Origin: Nitrospinaceae bacterium
Lineage (GTDB): Bacteria; Nitrospinota; Nitrospinia; Nitrospinales; VA-1
Direction of reading: 5' to 3'
Length of the DNA stretch: 64,000 nt
Assembly (NCBI GenBank): GCA_021604505.1
Contig: BQJC01000002.1
Location: forward strand, 682,001-746,000
Part shown: piece by piece, positions 27,040 through 34,965 of the stretch
Layout of the letters: each line of letters starts with the position of its first letter
Position numbering within the stretch: the stretch's first letter is position 1
Program-made: the position numbers and the translations under genes
Notes under the pieces: generated by a model
What the model was told of the DNA's origin: nothing
The model's input: only the letters and a program-made list of their open reading frames with translations
The model's database searches: none

Positions 27040-27156
27040 GGTCTTAACCCCCCTGTGGAATTGGCACGACCATCAGATGGTTGTTTATGGCGCCGCAGAC
27101 GGACGATGTCTGTTCGGGCGTTGCTGGCGGCTTGATGTCCGCCAGTGTGGTTTTTT
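27040..27156 (+). ncRNA. Candidate small RNA or structured 3' end
   Basis: Three consecutive stems can form: ACCAT/ATGGT near 27069-27081, CAGAC/GTCTG (extendable by CGCC/GGGCG) near 27092-27117, and CTGGCGG/CCGCCAG at 27124-27130 and 27139-27145. TTTTTT follows at 27151-27156. The last stem is the terminator-like end. This could simply be the 3' end of the preceding gene, or a separate RNA. I match no known family. Confidence 0.3.
27124..27156 (+). terminator. Candidate rho-independent terminator
   Basis: Stem CTGGCGG / CCGCCAG with an 8-base loop, then TGTGG and six T. The T-run is five bases beyond the stem, so efficiency is uncertain. Confidence 0.5.
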
Positions 27157-27525
27157 CCTTGAGCCACTGCCCATGTGATCCGCGTATAAAATAGTCGCAT
27201 TTTACGTTTAACCAATCCCTCCCCGCCCCACATCTTATTCAGGCGAAAAGCCCCCGGCCCTTGAACTCAGAGGATTGAAAGTACCATCCCTCCATTGATT
27301 TCCACTTCTCATCTTTCCTGAAAGCTAAGGCTGAAGACTCCCTCACGCAAACCGGGTTGGGTTTGATTTTCCCCAGGTTATTGCTTCGGTCGGCGAGTTT
27401 CAAAAATAAAAAACAAAATTAATAAAAGCGTCACACAGCCTTAACGGTTCCGCAATATTGCCATGTCATATTAGTACCCATCGACAGCAGATGGATGATT
27501 GCCAGCGGGTAAATAAATTCGGATT

Positions 27526-27577
27526 CCACCCACCAGACCCAATATGTCTCCTCCAAAGTACCCCCTCTGGTGGGTGG
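27526..27577. repeat. 12-base perfect inverted repeat with 28-base loop
   Basis: CCACCCACCAGA (27526-27537) and TCTGGTGGGTGG (27566-27577) are exact inverted copies, about 65 bases upstream of the small gene at 27643. It may be a leader hairpin or protein site. Confidence 0.6.
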
Positions 27578-27642
27578 TTTCCAATATAACGTTACAAAAT
27601 TTTTAATCCTTAAAGTCAACCACCACGTACCGGAGGTGAACC

Positions 27643-27828
27643 ATGCTTTATGAAGTAAAAATTTATGATGGCGGCGGAAACCTGTTAAAAATTGTCTCCC
27701 CTCAGGAATTGGAAAACAAAACCACAGAAAACATCCGTTCAATGTTCTCTAAAAGGGACAGGGAACATATCATGAGCCTGGAAAACGATGAACAAGCCGT
27801 CCAGATGCATTCCTATCACATGGCTTAG
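27643..27828 (+). CDS. Small cytosolic protein (61 aa)
   Basis: ATG 27643 has an excellent ribosome site, GGAGGT, five bases upstream. The 61-residue product (MLYEVKIYDGGGNLLKIVSP at the start) is soluble and charged: a short beta hairpin is likely at the N terminus and a helix at about 22-50. No family recognised. It is convergent with the Sel1-repeat gene, with a hairpin terminator between. Confidence 0.6.
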   Translation: MLYEVKIYDGGGNLLKIVSPQELENKTTENIRSMFSKRDREHIMSLENDEQAVQMHSYHMA

Positions 27829-27893
27829 TAGGTTGGGAATATCTGCCAGAATTGGCTGGAAAGCTGTGCCTCTAAACTTAGAGGTTAATTTAG

Positions 27894-27909
27894 AAAACCC
27901 GCGGGTTTT
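27894..27909. terminator. Bidirectional terminator-like palindrome
   Basis: AAAACCCGCGGGTTTT is a perfect palindrome with T-ends on both strands, between convergent genes. A second hairpin, CCTCTAA/TTAGAGG, precedes it at 27869-27884. Confidence 0.45.
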
Positions 27910-27933
27910 ACTTCGAAGGAGAGAAGGGGCAGA

Positions 27934-28578
27934 TCATTGCCCCGATGGTTTCCATTCTTTGCTGAGCTTCTGAGCCATCAGGATTTCATCAGGGGCCATT
28001 TTTGATTTCAATCGATTGACAAAAAGCAACGCATCCGCGCCGGCAGATTGAAATTCATTGATCGGGATGGGGGACCGGGAAGAAACCAGATCAAACCACA
28101 TCAGAGCTTTAACGTTGTCCTGTTCAATCCCCAGCCCCTTAACGTAAAAATGGCCGACAAAATACTGGCCACCGGCATGCCCTTGTTCAGCGGCTTTCAA
28201 GTACAGAGAGAAAGCTTTTTTCAAATTCTTGCGAACCCCTCCTAAGCCATTCGCGTAGATATGGCCCATGTTTTGGAGAGCCTCCGGGTCACTTTGCCGC
28301 GGGACTTTTTCAAACCATTTTAGGGCTTCTTTAAAATCCTGGGCCGTCCCGATGCCATAAAAATATGAGTTCCCCAATTCATTTTGGGCTTCGGGGTAAC
28401 CTTCCTGGGCGGACAATCTCAACTCCTTAAAAGCCCGCTTGAAATCCCCGGATTCGACCGCTTTTTTGGCGACCATATAATCCGCAGTCACGGAAACTGC
28501 GGGTAGGAGCCAAAAGCAAAGCACCACAAATATCAATCGGCTAAGACCACTCCAATACGTAAAACTCCGGCCCATCAT
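27934..28578 (-). CDS. Secreted Sel1-repeat protein
   Basis: The 214-residue protein has a signal peptide (hydrophobic about 14-30) and three to four Sel1-like units of about 36 residues, seen in PEAQNELGNSYFYGIGTAQD, PEALQNMGHIYANGLGGVRK and AGGQYFVGHFYVKGLGIEQD. Sel1 repeats are alpha/alpha scaffolds for protein contacts. The N-terminal unit (FKRAFKELRLSAQEG) is the usual entry repeat. The last 40 residues are a non-repeat cap. Partner unknown; the neighbourhood has several other repeat scaffolds. Confidence 0.8.
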   Translation of the reverse strand: MMGRSFTYWSGLSRLIFVVLCFWLLPAVSVTADYMVAKKAVESGDFKRAFKELRLSAQEGYPEAQNELGNSYFYGIGTAQDFKEALKWFEKVPRQSDPEALQNMGHIYANGLGGVRKNLKKAFSLYLKAAEQGHAGGQYFVGHFYVKGLGIEQDNVKALMWFDLVSSRSPIPINEFQSAGADALLFVNRLKSKMAPDEILMAQKLSKEWKPSGQ

Positions 28579-28964
28579 GATTCCTGCCTGTTCATTTTTA
28601 GAATTCCAAAAATGTATTGTATTCGAAGGTTTTTGTCAATGAATAAAACCCCATTAGAGGAAGCATAAAAGCCAATAAATCGTCACTTTGCAAGATGGCC
28701 CGAGCGACAAAAATGATCACAGGAACCATCCGCTCTGTGTATAGATTTTTGCTCTTTCCCTCCTCACCCGTTTTTGGATCGAAATCGAAAACCGTTAAAA
28801 AACCGCTCATTAGCTCAATGGTGAAGCATTTGTCCATTTGGCAAGAAAATTGCTTCCATATAGTTGAAAAAATGCAGTTTATACTCATATAGGCAGGGGG
28901 GAGTCTCCCTTTCCTAATGAAAAACCGCCGCCGAAAAGGTTGGCAATGGATAGAGGATTGAAAA
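28579..28964. other. Divergent intergenic region
   Basis: It separates the Sel1 gene (leftward) and the ankyrin gene (rightward) and must carry both promoters. A minus-strand frame at 28598-28810 (70 codons) is listed as a weak candidate. GGGGGGAGTCTCCC near 28898 could form a small hairpin. Confidence 0.35.
28598..28810 (-). CDS. Weak candidate small membrane protein
   Basis: A 70-codon frame starting MSGFLTVFDFDPKTGEEGKS has a hydrophobic middle (about 30-55) and ends 20 bases before the Sel1 gene on the same strand. The ribosome site is poor and the frame continues upstream without a clear boundary, so it may be chance. Confidence 0.22.
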   Translation of the reverse strand: MSGFLTVFDFDPKTGEEGKSKNLYTERMVPVIIFVARAILQSDDLLAFMLPLMGFYSLTKTFEYNTFLEF

Positions 28965-29654
28965 ATGACCCTGACAAAAACTGATTTCTTCTCTGGACGA
29001 ACGATCCGGGTCACTGTTAGTTCGGTATGCGTTTTTCTTTTTGTATTGGGAATTTTATCCTCCCCGTCTTTGGCTCAAAACATGGACAAGGTTCTTTACA
29101 AGGCCATCGAAGATAAAAACAAAACCCAGATTAATTCCATGCTGCAGGGGGGGATCGATATAAATGCCGGAAGTTATCTCAATAGTGCGGCTTTAAAAAA
29201 GAATAGAGAAATATTTCAATATTTGCTGGATATGGGAGGCGATATCAATAGAGTGCATGAGGGACCCTCATTGAGTCATGAGGGGAAAACCGATGTGGGT
29301 GGAAAAACCCCCTTATGCCTGATGGTTGCAAATTTTTTATCCAGCAAGAAAGGGTTTGAAACTGTTCAGGGAAGCGACGAATGGGTCGAATTTTTATTGG
29401 ACCGTGGAGCCGATGCGAACAAAGTGTGCTACGGCAAATACACTCCTTTGATGATGGTTGCCGGGAAGGGGGCCGATCAGGAAGGTTTGTCCGAATGGGG
29501 GCGGTTGGAAATAGCCATGAAGATCATCGTGCTTCTTGTAAAAAACGGCGCAGAATTGAATGCAAGCGTCGATGGTGCCACTGCAATGGATTTTGCCAAA
29601 CGACACAATAATCTGGATCTTGTTATGTTTTTGAAAAGTTTGGGTGCCTCTTAA
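28965..29654 (+). CDS. Secreted ankyrin-repeat protein
   Basis: The 229-residue protein has a signal peptide (hydrophobic about 17-34, ending SLAQ). Ankyrin units follow: LYKAIEDKNKTQINSMLQGG, AALKKNREIFQYLLDMGGDI, a long insert, TPLCLMVANFL...FLLDRGADANKV, TPLMMVAGKG...LLVKNGAELNAS and ATAMDFAKRHNNLDLVMFLK. Ankyrin folds mediate protein contacts; periplasmic members are common and often protect against oxidants or toxins, but no such function can be read here. GAGGATTG lies before the ATG. Confidence 0.85.
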   Translation: MTLTKTDFFSGRTIRVTVSSVCVFLFVLGILSSPSLAQNMDKVLYKAIEDKNKTQINSMLQGGIDINAGSYLNSAALKKNREIFQYLLDMGGDINRVHEGPSLSHEGKTDVGGKTPLCLMVANFLSSKKGFETVQGSDEWVEFLLDRGADANKVCYGKYTPLMMVAGKGADQEGLSEWGRLEIAMKIIVLLVKNGAELNASVDGATAMDFAKRHNNLDLVMFLKSLGAS

Positions 29655-29944
29655 CGGCTCATCGGTAAAAGCAATTCCCATCATTATTTATCAAATCGCT
29701 TTAGAAATTTTAAACCAGGGCTTTCACCGCCTTGCCAAATTCCCTGTAAAACCATTCCTCACGGACATCCGTAAACAGATTAAATCGCCGAATACCCCCC
29801 CCGTTCGTACTTTACGAATTTGTGACTTGGGCTTAACCCGCCTGTGAACCCCCATCCCTATACTAAAAACTACGCCTCATCCCCAGGCTAGGATGATGAA
29901 AAATAAATCAATCGATGATCGTTTCAATGCTCCGAGGCGCTGCG
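29655..29944. other. Intergenic region with recurrent GTGACTTGG motif
   Basis: It contains GTGACTTGGGCTTAAC at 29822-29837, matching 19342-19357 at 15 of 16 bases, about 108 bases before the next start codon. A TATACT at 29859-29864 could be a -10 element. No gene is seen. Confidence 0.35.
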
Positions 29945-30205
29945 ATGGAATTGGAGATCAAAAAGTTGGAAAAAGCTGTCTGTGATTTGACGGCTGCCAT
30001 CAAAGCACTGAAGGTTTCGATCGATGGATCGAAATACAAGGGGAAACCTTTAGGGGAAAATCAGGTACTGTCAATGCCAAACAATCCTTCGATTGAGGGT
30101 CCCAAAACTGTATGCACCGATACGGATTGCGGAGTGATCAACTCGAGAGTCGCCACCTGTGATCATACCTTTGAAAGGTATCGATCCGAATATAACTGTG
30201 GATAG
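29945..30205 (+). CDS. Small soluble protein with coiled-coil N terminus
   Basis: I prefer ATG 29945 (CCGAGGCG upstream) over 29915. The 86-residue product has an N-terminal amphipathic helix (MELEIKKLEKAVCDLTAAIK, residues 1-27), a flexible middle and a C-terminal part with several Cys (TVCTDTDCG, ATCDHT, YNCG) that may bind metal or form disulfides. It ends 9 bases before the TPR gene and is probably co-transcribed. No family recognised. Confidence 0.5.
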   Translation: MELEIKKLEKAVCDLTAAIKALKVSIDGSKYKGKPLGENQVLSMPNNPSIEGPKTVCTDTDCGVINSRVATCDHTFERYRSEYNCG

Positions 30206-30214
30206 ACGGAGGTT

Positions 30215-30754
30215 ATGACCAGCATGTTTCCCACAAAAATAATTACGAGCCTACTGTGTTTTTGGTTGTTCACTGTTTTTTCGGAGGCGTCCGCATACGC
30301 GAACCAGGATCTTCCCCATTTCCTGAAATTGAACCGCAAAGTGGTTTCCCTGTACAAGTCCAAAGAATATGCTTCCGCGTTACCCTTTGCTCAACAAGCC
30401 GTTAAATTGATGGATCAAAATTTACCCGCCAACCCCGAGGGATTGGTGCAGGCTCTCAATAACTTAGGAGAGTTGAACCGAAAAGTGGGGAATCATGCCG
30501 CGGCTGAAGCTACGTTTTTACGCTCGCTTAAAATTTCTGAGGATTTTCTTGAAGAAAATCATCCTCTGATAGCGATTCTTTTAAACAATCTGGCCTTACT
30601 CTATGAGGATGCAGGAAAATTTTCTGAAGCACAAAAGCTTTACCAGCATTCACTGACGATAAGGGAGAAAACCCTCGGTCCCAACCACCCCACCGTGGCA
30701 AACCTGGTCCATAAACTTGCAACCTTAAATAGTGATGGAGTCTCTTCTCAATAA
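30215..30754 (+). CDS. Secreted TPR protein (kinesin-light-chain type)
   Basis: The 179 residues have a signal peptide (hydrophobic 8-23, ending AYA) and about three 42-residue TPR_10/12 units, with motifs ALNNLGELNRKVGNHAAAEA, ILLNNLALLYEDAGKFSEAQ and HPTVANLVHKLATL. The NHP(L/T)(I/V)A ends are typical of this TPR subtype. It probably acts as a periplasmic adaptor. No enzymatic domain. Confidence 0.8.
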   Translation: MTSMFPTKIITSLLCFWLFTVFSEASAYANQDLPHFLKLNRKVVSLYKSKEYASALPFAQQAVKLMDQNLPANPEGLVQALNNLGELNRKVGNHAAAEATFLRSLKISEDFLEENHPLIAILLNNLALLYEDAGKFSEAQKLYQHSLTIREKTLGPNHPTVANLVHKLATLNSDGVSSQ

Positions 30755-31090
30755 AACCTATTGCAATCCCGGTATCCTGATAACACGGACAAAAACAAGA
30801 TCGTTCCCGTCTTAAAAAGCCACCCTGTTAGGAGACAACCGTATCCGCAAAATATTTTGATTTCCCGGGCACTGATAAAGTTTTTTCCCCCGCAAATTCT
30901 CCAACCCGTTACAAACAAATTTCAGGTTCATCTTGTGAAAAGGGGAATTTGATGATACCCTATGCCGGTCTTTCTAGCTTTGAAATCAAAGGAGTTTTTT
31001 GATCAGAGCTTGTTCGTGGCCAAATTAGAAAAGATACCCCCTCTGTTAAATCGAATTAAAAATTCAAACTCGTAAAAGTCGCCTCGAAAT
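30755..31090. other. Intergenic region upstream of the SPT-like gene
   Basis: No gene is supported in these 336 bases; AT-rich and presumably carrying the promoter of the gene at 31091. The short frame at 30761-30952 lacks a ribosome site. Confidence 0.4.
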
Positions 31091-32422
31091 ATGGAGAAGT
31101 ATTTCAATCTAAATATCCAAATGGATGACCAGGCAGAGATGGCGCCTCATTTGAAGCGCAACAAAATTGTTTCCCTTCTCAAGAAAAAATTTGATTTTGA
31201 AAACTCCCATTTACGGCTTTCCCCTGAAAAAGACAGTGGTCTTCTTTCGAAATGTTTCAATTACAATGCTCCCGAACAGGCCAAAGACCTGGGCATTTAT
31301 CCTTTTTTCCGAGAGATCCAGGAAACCAACGGTTCCGAGGTCACGATCAATGATAGAAAAGTCCTGACCGTTTCCACCAATAATTATCTGGGATTGACCC
31401 AGGATCCGCGAGTGATCCAGGCAGGGCAGGAGGCGCTTGCCCGATTTGGCGCCGGATGCACCGGAAGCCGTTTTTTGAACGGTACGATCAGTCTGCACAA
31501 TAATTTGGAAAAGGAACTTTCCAAGTTTCTCGGTCGTGAAGATTCCATCGTGATGTCTACTGGTTTTCAGGCCAATCAAGGCACGATCGCTTGCCTCCTG
31601 GGAAGAAAGGACATTGCTTTTTCGGACCGGGAAAACCATGCCAGCATTTATGAAGGGTGCGCTATTTCCCCAGGGCAAACTGTCCGTTACAGGCATAACG
31701 ACATGGATCACCTGGAGTATTATTTAAAAAAATACTCAAATGTCACCGGCAAGCTCATCATCACCGACAGCATATTCAGTATGAGCGGGGATATCGCCAA
31801 TCTTCCTGAAATCGTCAAGCTGGCCAGGGACTACCGGGCTACAGTCTTGGTGGATGAAGCGCACGGTCTGGGAGTGTTGGGCGATCAGGGAAAAGGCGTG
31901 ACCAATTACTATAATTTGGAAAAAGAAATTGATATTTATGTCGGAACTTTTTCAAAGAGCCTAGGGTCCATTGGGGGGTTTGTTTCCGGCAAGGCAAAAG
32001 TCACCGAGTTCATCCGTCATAAAGCATCCGCATTTATATTCACAGCGGCGTTGCCTCCGGCCTCGGTTGCGGGAGTCACAAAAGCCCTTCAGATTATGAT
32101 GTCTGAACCAGACCGCCTCAAAAGACTCCATGAAAACACCTCTTATGTTAAAAAGGGATTTTTTGATATGGGATTCCAGGTAAACAATAACCCTGTGCCC
32201 ATTGTTCCTATCAAAATAGGGGATGAAGCCCTGACTTTATTGATGAATCAAATGCTTTTTGATGATGGAGTATTTGCAGGTGTGGCGGTGTCCCCTGTTG
32301 TCCCTCCCCACAACGCCATGATCCGGACAAGTTTTACCTCATGCCACAATCGCGAAGATCTGGACAAGATTTTGGTGTCCTTTAACAAACTTGGAAAAAA
32401 ACTGGGAATCATTCCCCAATAG
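31091..32422 (+). CDS. Alpha-oxoamine synthase, serine palmitoyltransferase-like
   Basis: This PLP enzyme family joins an amino acid to an acyl-CoA or acyl-ACP: SPT (serine), AONS/BioF (alanine) or KBL (glycine). The 443 residues carry a 65-residue N-terminal extension, then YPFFREIQETNGSEVTI, STNNYLGLTQDP, GSRFLNGT (125-132), FSDRENHASI, RHNDMDHLE, VDEAHGLGVLG and the PLP lysine Lys289 in TFSKSLGSIGGF. GSRFLNGT and the YPxF block upstream are the forms seen in bacterial SPT; KBL and BioF usually differ at this site. The next gene is an extended SDR, as in bacterial sphingolipid clusters. Substrate choice remains an inference. Confidence 0.8.
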   Translation: MEKYFNLNIQMDDQAEMAPHLKRNKIVSLLKKKFDFENSHLRLSPEKDSGLLSKCFNYNAPEQAKDLGIYPFFREIQETNGSEVTINDRKVLTVSTNNYLGLTQDPRVIQAGQEALARFGAGCTGSRFLNGTISLHNNLEKELSKFLGREDSIVMSTGFQANQGTIACLLGRKDIAFSDRENHASIYEGCAISPGQTVRYRHNDMDHLEYYLKKYSNVTGKLIITDSIFSMSGDIANLPEIVKLARDYRATVLVDEAHGLGVLGDQGKGVTNYYNLEKEIDIYVGTFSKSLGSIGGFVSGKAKVTEFIRHKASAFIFTAALPPASVAGVTKALQIMMSEPDRLKRLHENTSYVKKGFFDMGFQVNNNPVPIVPIKIGDEALTLLMNQMLFDDGVFAGVAVSPVVPPHNAMIRTSFTSCHNREDLDKILVSFNKLGKKLGIIPQ

Positions 32423-32591
32423 ACGGGATTTTTGCTTCGTCTATAGGCTGTTGGCAACATCCTGTCAGGATGACGACAATGGCTGGCCTGTTCTCAGAAA
32501 CTGTCCCTAAACCCCAATTTCCCCTTCCGGAAAGCCCACGTTTTTTTGCCAGGAATCTATAAAAACCTCAGTTCTTAAGCTGGAATCTTTC

Positions 32592-33602
32592 ATGAACCAA
32601 AATGCAACCATCGACCATTCCACCGTTTTAGTGACGGGGGCTTCAGGGTTTATCGGCAGTCACCTCGTCGATGCTTTGTTACAGCGTCATTGCAAGGTTC
32701 ACTGTCTGGTCCGTCGAAGCAGCGACTTGCATTGGCTCGATCGGACAAAAGTGCAGCTGCATTTTGGAAATTTGATCGAGTCTTTTCCTCTTGGCGACTG
32801 CCTGGAACAATCAGACTACGTATTTCATTGCGCCGGCCTGACACGGGCGAAAACCAGAGAGGGTTATTTTCAGGCCAACGCCCATGCTTGCAAGGTCCTT
32901 TATGAAAAATGCGCTGTTCAGGGAAAGAACCTGAAACGAATCGTGCATATCAGCAGCCTGGCTTCAGTGGGTCCATCGTTGCCGGATCATCCGGTCGATG
33001 AAGACACCCCCTGCAAACCTCTCACCTATTATGGCAAGTCCAAGTTAGCTGGAGAGAAAATCGCCGAGCAATATTCATCGTCACTGCCGATCCTGATTCT
33101 TCGTCCACCCGTGGTCTATGGACCGAGAGAAGTAAATTTTTTTACTTTTATCAAAGGAATTTCCAAAGGCTGGAACTTGAAAATGGGAAGTGGTGAGCGT
33201 GTTCTTTCCCTGATATATGTTGCAGATCTTGTTCAGGCCATGCTTAAGGCCGCGATCACATCAACCTCCTCTGGGGGACAAACCTATTTCATCACCGATG
33301 GCCAGTTTTATCATTGGGATGCAGTGGTCGAAACCACCGCAAAGCTTTTGGAGGCACGCATCCGTTCAATTAAAATTCCTGACAGCTTATTGGGGTTATT
33401 GGGGCTCTTTATGGATTTTGCGTCCATTTATCTAAAAACGACCCCCTTGCTGGATAGCCAGAGGATCATAGATATCCGGCAGAGTACCTGGACCGCCTCA
33501 TCTCAAAGGTTTTTTGAAACATTTGACTTTAAGCCCCAATATGATCTGCAAAAGGGGTTATCGGAAACCGTCGATTGGAATAAAAAACAGCTGCTATTGT
33601 AG
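32592..33602 (+). CDS. Extended SDR, NAD-dependent epimerase/dehydratase family (CerR-like)
   Basis: The 336-residue protein has a Rossmann start VTGASGFIGSHLVDALL (TGxxGxxG, residues 15-21), an active-site Tyr147-x3-Lys151 (YYGKSK) preceded by the Ser region HISSLASVG, and the RPPVVYGP motif. It belongs to the extended SDR family with 3-beta-HSD-like members. In Caulobacter and Bacteroidetes a related SDR beside serine palmitoyltransferase reduces the keto group of the sphingoid or ceramide intermediate. Position 170 bases after the SPT-like gene supports that role, but a sugar epimerase is possible. It has its own likely promoter. Confidence 0.75.
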   Translation: MNQNATIDHSTVLVTGASGFIGSHLVDALLQRHCKVHCLVRRSSDLHWLDRTKVQLHFGNLIESFPLGDCLEQSDYVFHCAGLTRAKTREGYFQANAHACKVLYEKCAVQGKNLKRIVHISSLASVGPSLPDHPVDEDTPCKPLTYYGKSKLAGEKIAEQYSSSLPILILRPPVVYGPREVNFFTFIKGISKGWNLKMGSGERVLSLIYVADLVQAMLKAAITSTSSGGQTYFITDGQFYHWDAVVETTAKLLEARIRSIKIPDSLLGLLGLFMDFASIYLKTTPLLDSQRIIDIRQSTWTASSQRFFETFDFKPQYDLQKGLSETVDWNKKQLLL

Positions 33603-33663
33603 GTTTAGAAACCCATTCCATCCAATCGATCCGCCTGTCCCACCTGGCGTCAGGTTTTCCTCT

Positions 33664-33709
33664 TAAACAAAAAATAAGCGCTTGCAGGTCATGTCCGCAA
33701 ACGCTTATT
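33664..33709 (-). terminator. Terminator for the leftward CBS genes
   Basis: On the minus strand AATAAGCGTTTGC pairs with GCAAGCGCTTATT around an 11-base loop, followed by TTTTTTGTTT. It lies past the stop of the CBS gene at 33738 and also between convergent genes. Confidence 0.75.
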
Positions 33710-33737
33710 AGAATCGCTAAGAAATATTTTTAGCCGG

Positions 33738-34181
33738 TCACTCCTGCATTTTAAAGGAAGTTTTAGCATAGTAACCCACTAAATCTTTTACTGACAGCAT
33801 ACCAACCACTTTTTCATTCTCGGTAATGGCCAAATGACGGATTTTGTTTTTATGCATAAATTGGTTCGCTTCTTCAACCGGGAAAAACCGGTCCATGGTT
33901 TGCAGGGGTTTGGTCATGATTTTAGTGACTTTAGTGGTCTCAGGGTCCAAACCCTTACTGACGACTTTGCGGGATAAATCTGTCTCGGTTACGATTCCAA
34001 CGTAATCATCATATTCCTTGACCAGGACGGAACCAACATTGCTGGAATGCATGGTTTGCGCCGCTTCCTGGACAGAAGAATCGTGATCAACACTGAATAT
34101 AGGGGAACTCATGTAATCCCCGATCTCATCAAGCAGAATGTCAGCTTCATCTAAATTATTTTTGGACTTATCTTGGGTCAT
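33738..34181 (-). CDS. CBS-pair protein, first copy
   Basis: I use ATG 34181 (GAAGGGA upstream), giving 147 residues made almost wholly of two CBS motifs (IGDYMSSPIFSVDHDSSVQE and KIMTKPLQTMDRFFPVEEAN). Such stand-alone pairs bind adenine nucleotides and tune partner enzymes or act as sensors. It is very similar to the protein encoded next upstream (34278-34718), so the two arose by tandem duplication. No fused effector domain. Confidence 0.88.
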   Translation of the reverse strand: MTQDKSKNNLDEADILLDEIGDYMSSPIFSVDHDSSVQEAAQTMHSSNVGSVLVKEYDDYVGIVTETDLSRKVVSKGLDPETTKVTKIMTKPLQTMDRFFPVEEANQFMHKNKIRHLAITENEKVVGMLSVKDLVGYYAKTSFKMQE

Positions 34182-34277
34182 GGTATTGGTCCCTTCTTCG
34201 CAAAGAAAAAAGTTCAAAATTGTTTTTGAATTTGCTCTATTATATTCGTTTTCTTCTTGCACACTCAGGTCTATTTT

Positions 34278-34718
34278 TTACCAGGTTCTCAACCTTGGAT
34301 TGGCAAAAAACGAAACCAAATCCTTGACAGATAATACGCCGACGACTTCCCCGTTTTTTGTCACTCCCAAATGACGAATCTTTTTTTGAGCCATCAACTG
34401 GTTCGCTTTTTCAACATGCTCCATACAGTCAATAGTGACGAGGGGCTCTGTCATGATTTCGGTTGCTTTTGTTGTTTTCGGGTCCAAACCTTTCGCCACT
34501 ATCTTGCGGGATAAATTACTTTCGGTGATAATTCCAATAAACTTATTGTTTTCCTTAACAAAGACAGATCCGATATGCTTGGAATGCATAACATTTGCCG
34601 CCTCCTGAACCGTAGACTCGGCGTCAACGCTAAATACGGGTGATGTCATATAATCACCGATTTCTTCCAAATGCGACTCGTGTTCCTTGGAAAAATGATG
34701 GGTCACATGCTTGGTCAT
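34278..34718 (-). CDS. CBS-pair protein, second copy
   Basis: ATG 34718 has GAGAGGG upstream and gives 146 residues. The two CBS units (IGDYMTSPVFSVDAESTVQE and EIMTEPLVTIDCMEHVEKAN) align along their length with the neighbouring protein. The His-rich N terminus (TKHVTHHFSKEHESH) is distinct. It is 96 bases upstream of its paralogue and probably co-transcribed with it. Confidence 0.88.
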   Translation of the reverse strand: MTKHVTHHFSKEHESHLEEIGDYMTSPVFSVDAESTVQEAANVMHSKHIGSVFVKENNKFIGIITESNLSRKIVAKGLDPKTTKATEIMTEPLVTIDCMEHVEKANQLMAQKKIRHLGVTKNGEVVGVLSVKDLVSFFANPRLRTW

Positions 34719-34965
34719 ATTGAACACCCTCTCTTTCCGAACATTAAATAAAATGATGAATATTGCTCCACTGGGTGGAACTTAAATTTAGAACTGCAAC
34801 TCAGTTATTATAGTGGGAATTTTAAGTAAAAGCCAAATCTCTAAGGTCTGAAACCGTTCATTATCCTTATGAGGTAATATTTTCAATGAGTTTCAAATTT
34901 TCCGCTAAAATTCACAGGCTTTAATATAGGGCTCGGTTTTTAGCGACGCCACTTTTTTATCCCCC

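Larger units (their letters stand above)
27028..27642. other. Long non-coding stretch with several hairpins
   Basis: No protein gene is credible in these 615 bases. The first 130 bases hold a run of three hairpins ending in a T-run (candidate small RNA, listed separately). A 12-base inverted repeat lies at 27526-27577. The last 20 bases are the ribosome site of the next gene. Confidence 0.4.

Noticed and set aside
29644-29847. A 67-codon plus-strand frame after the ankyrin gene
   Set aside because: It starts within the ankyrin stop region, has no ribosome site and spans the recurrent regulatory-looking motif.
30761-30952. A 63-codon plus-strand frame
   Set aside because: No ribosome site, no hydrophobic segment, composition like the AT-rich intergenic DNA.
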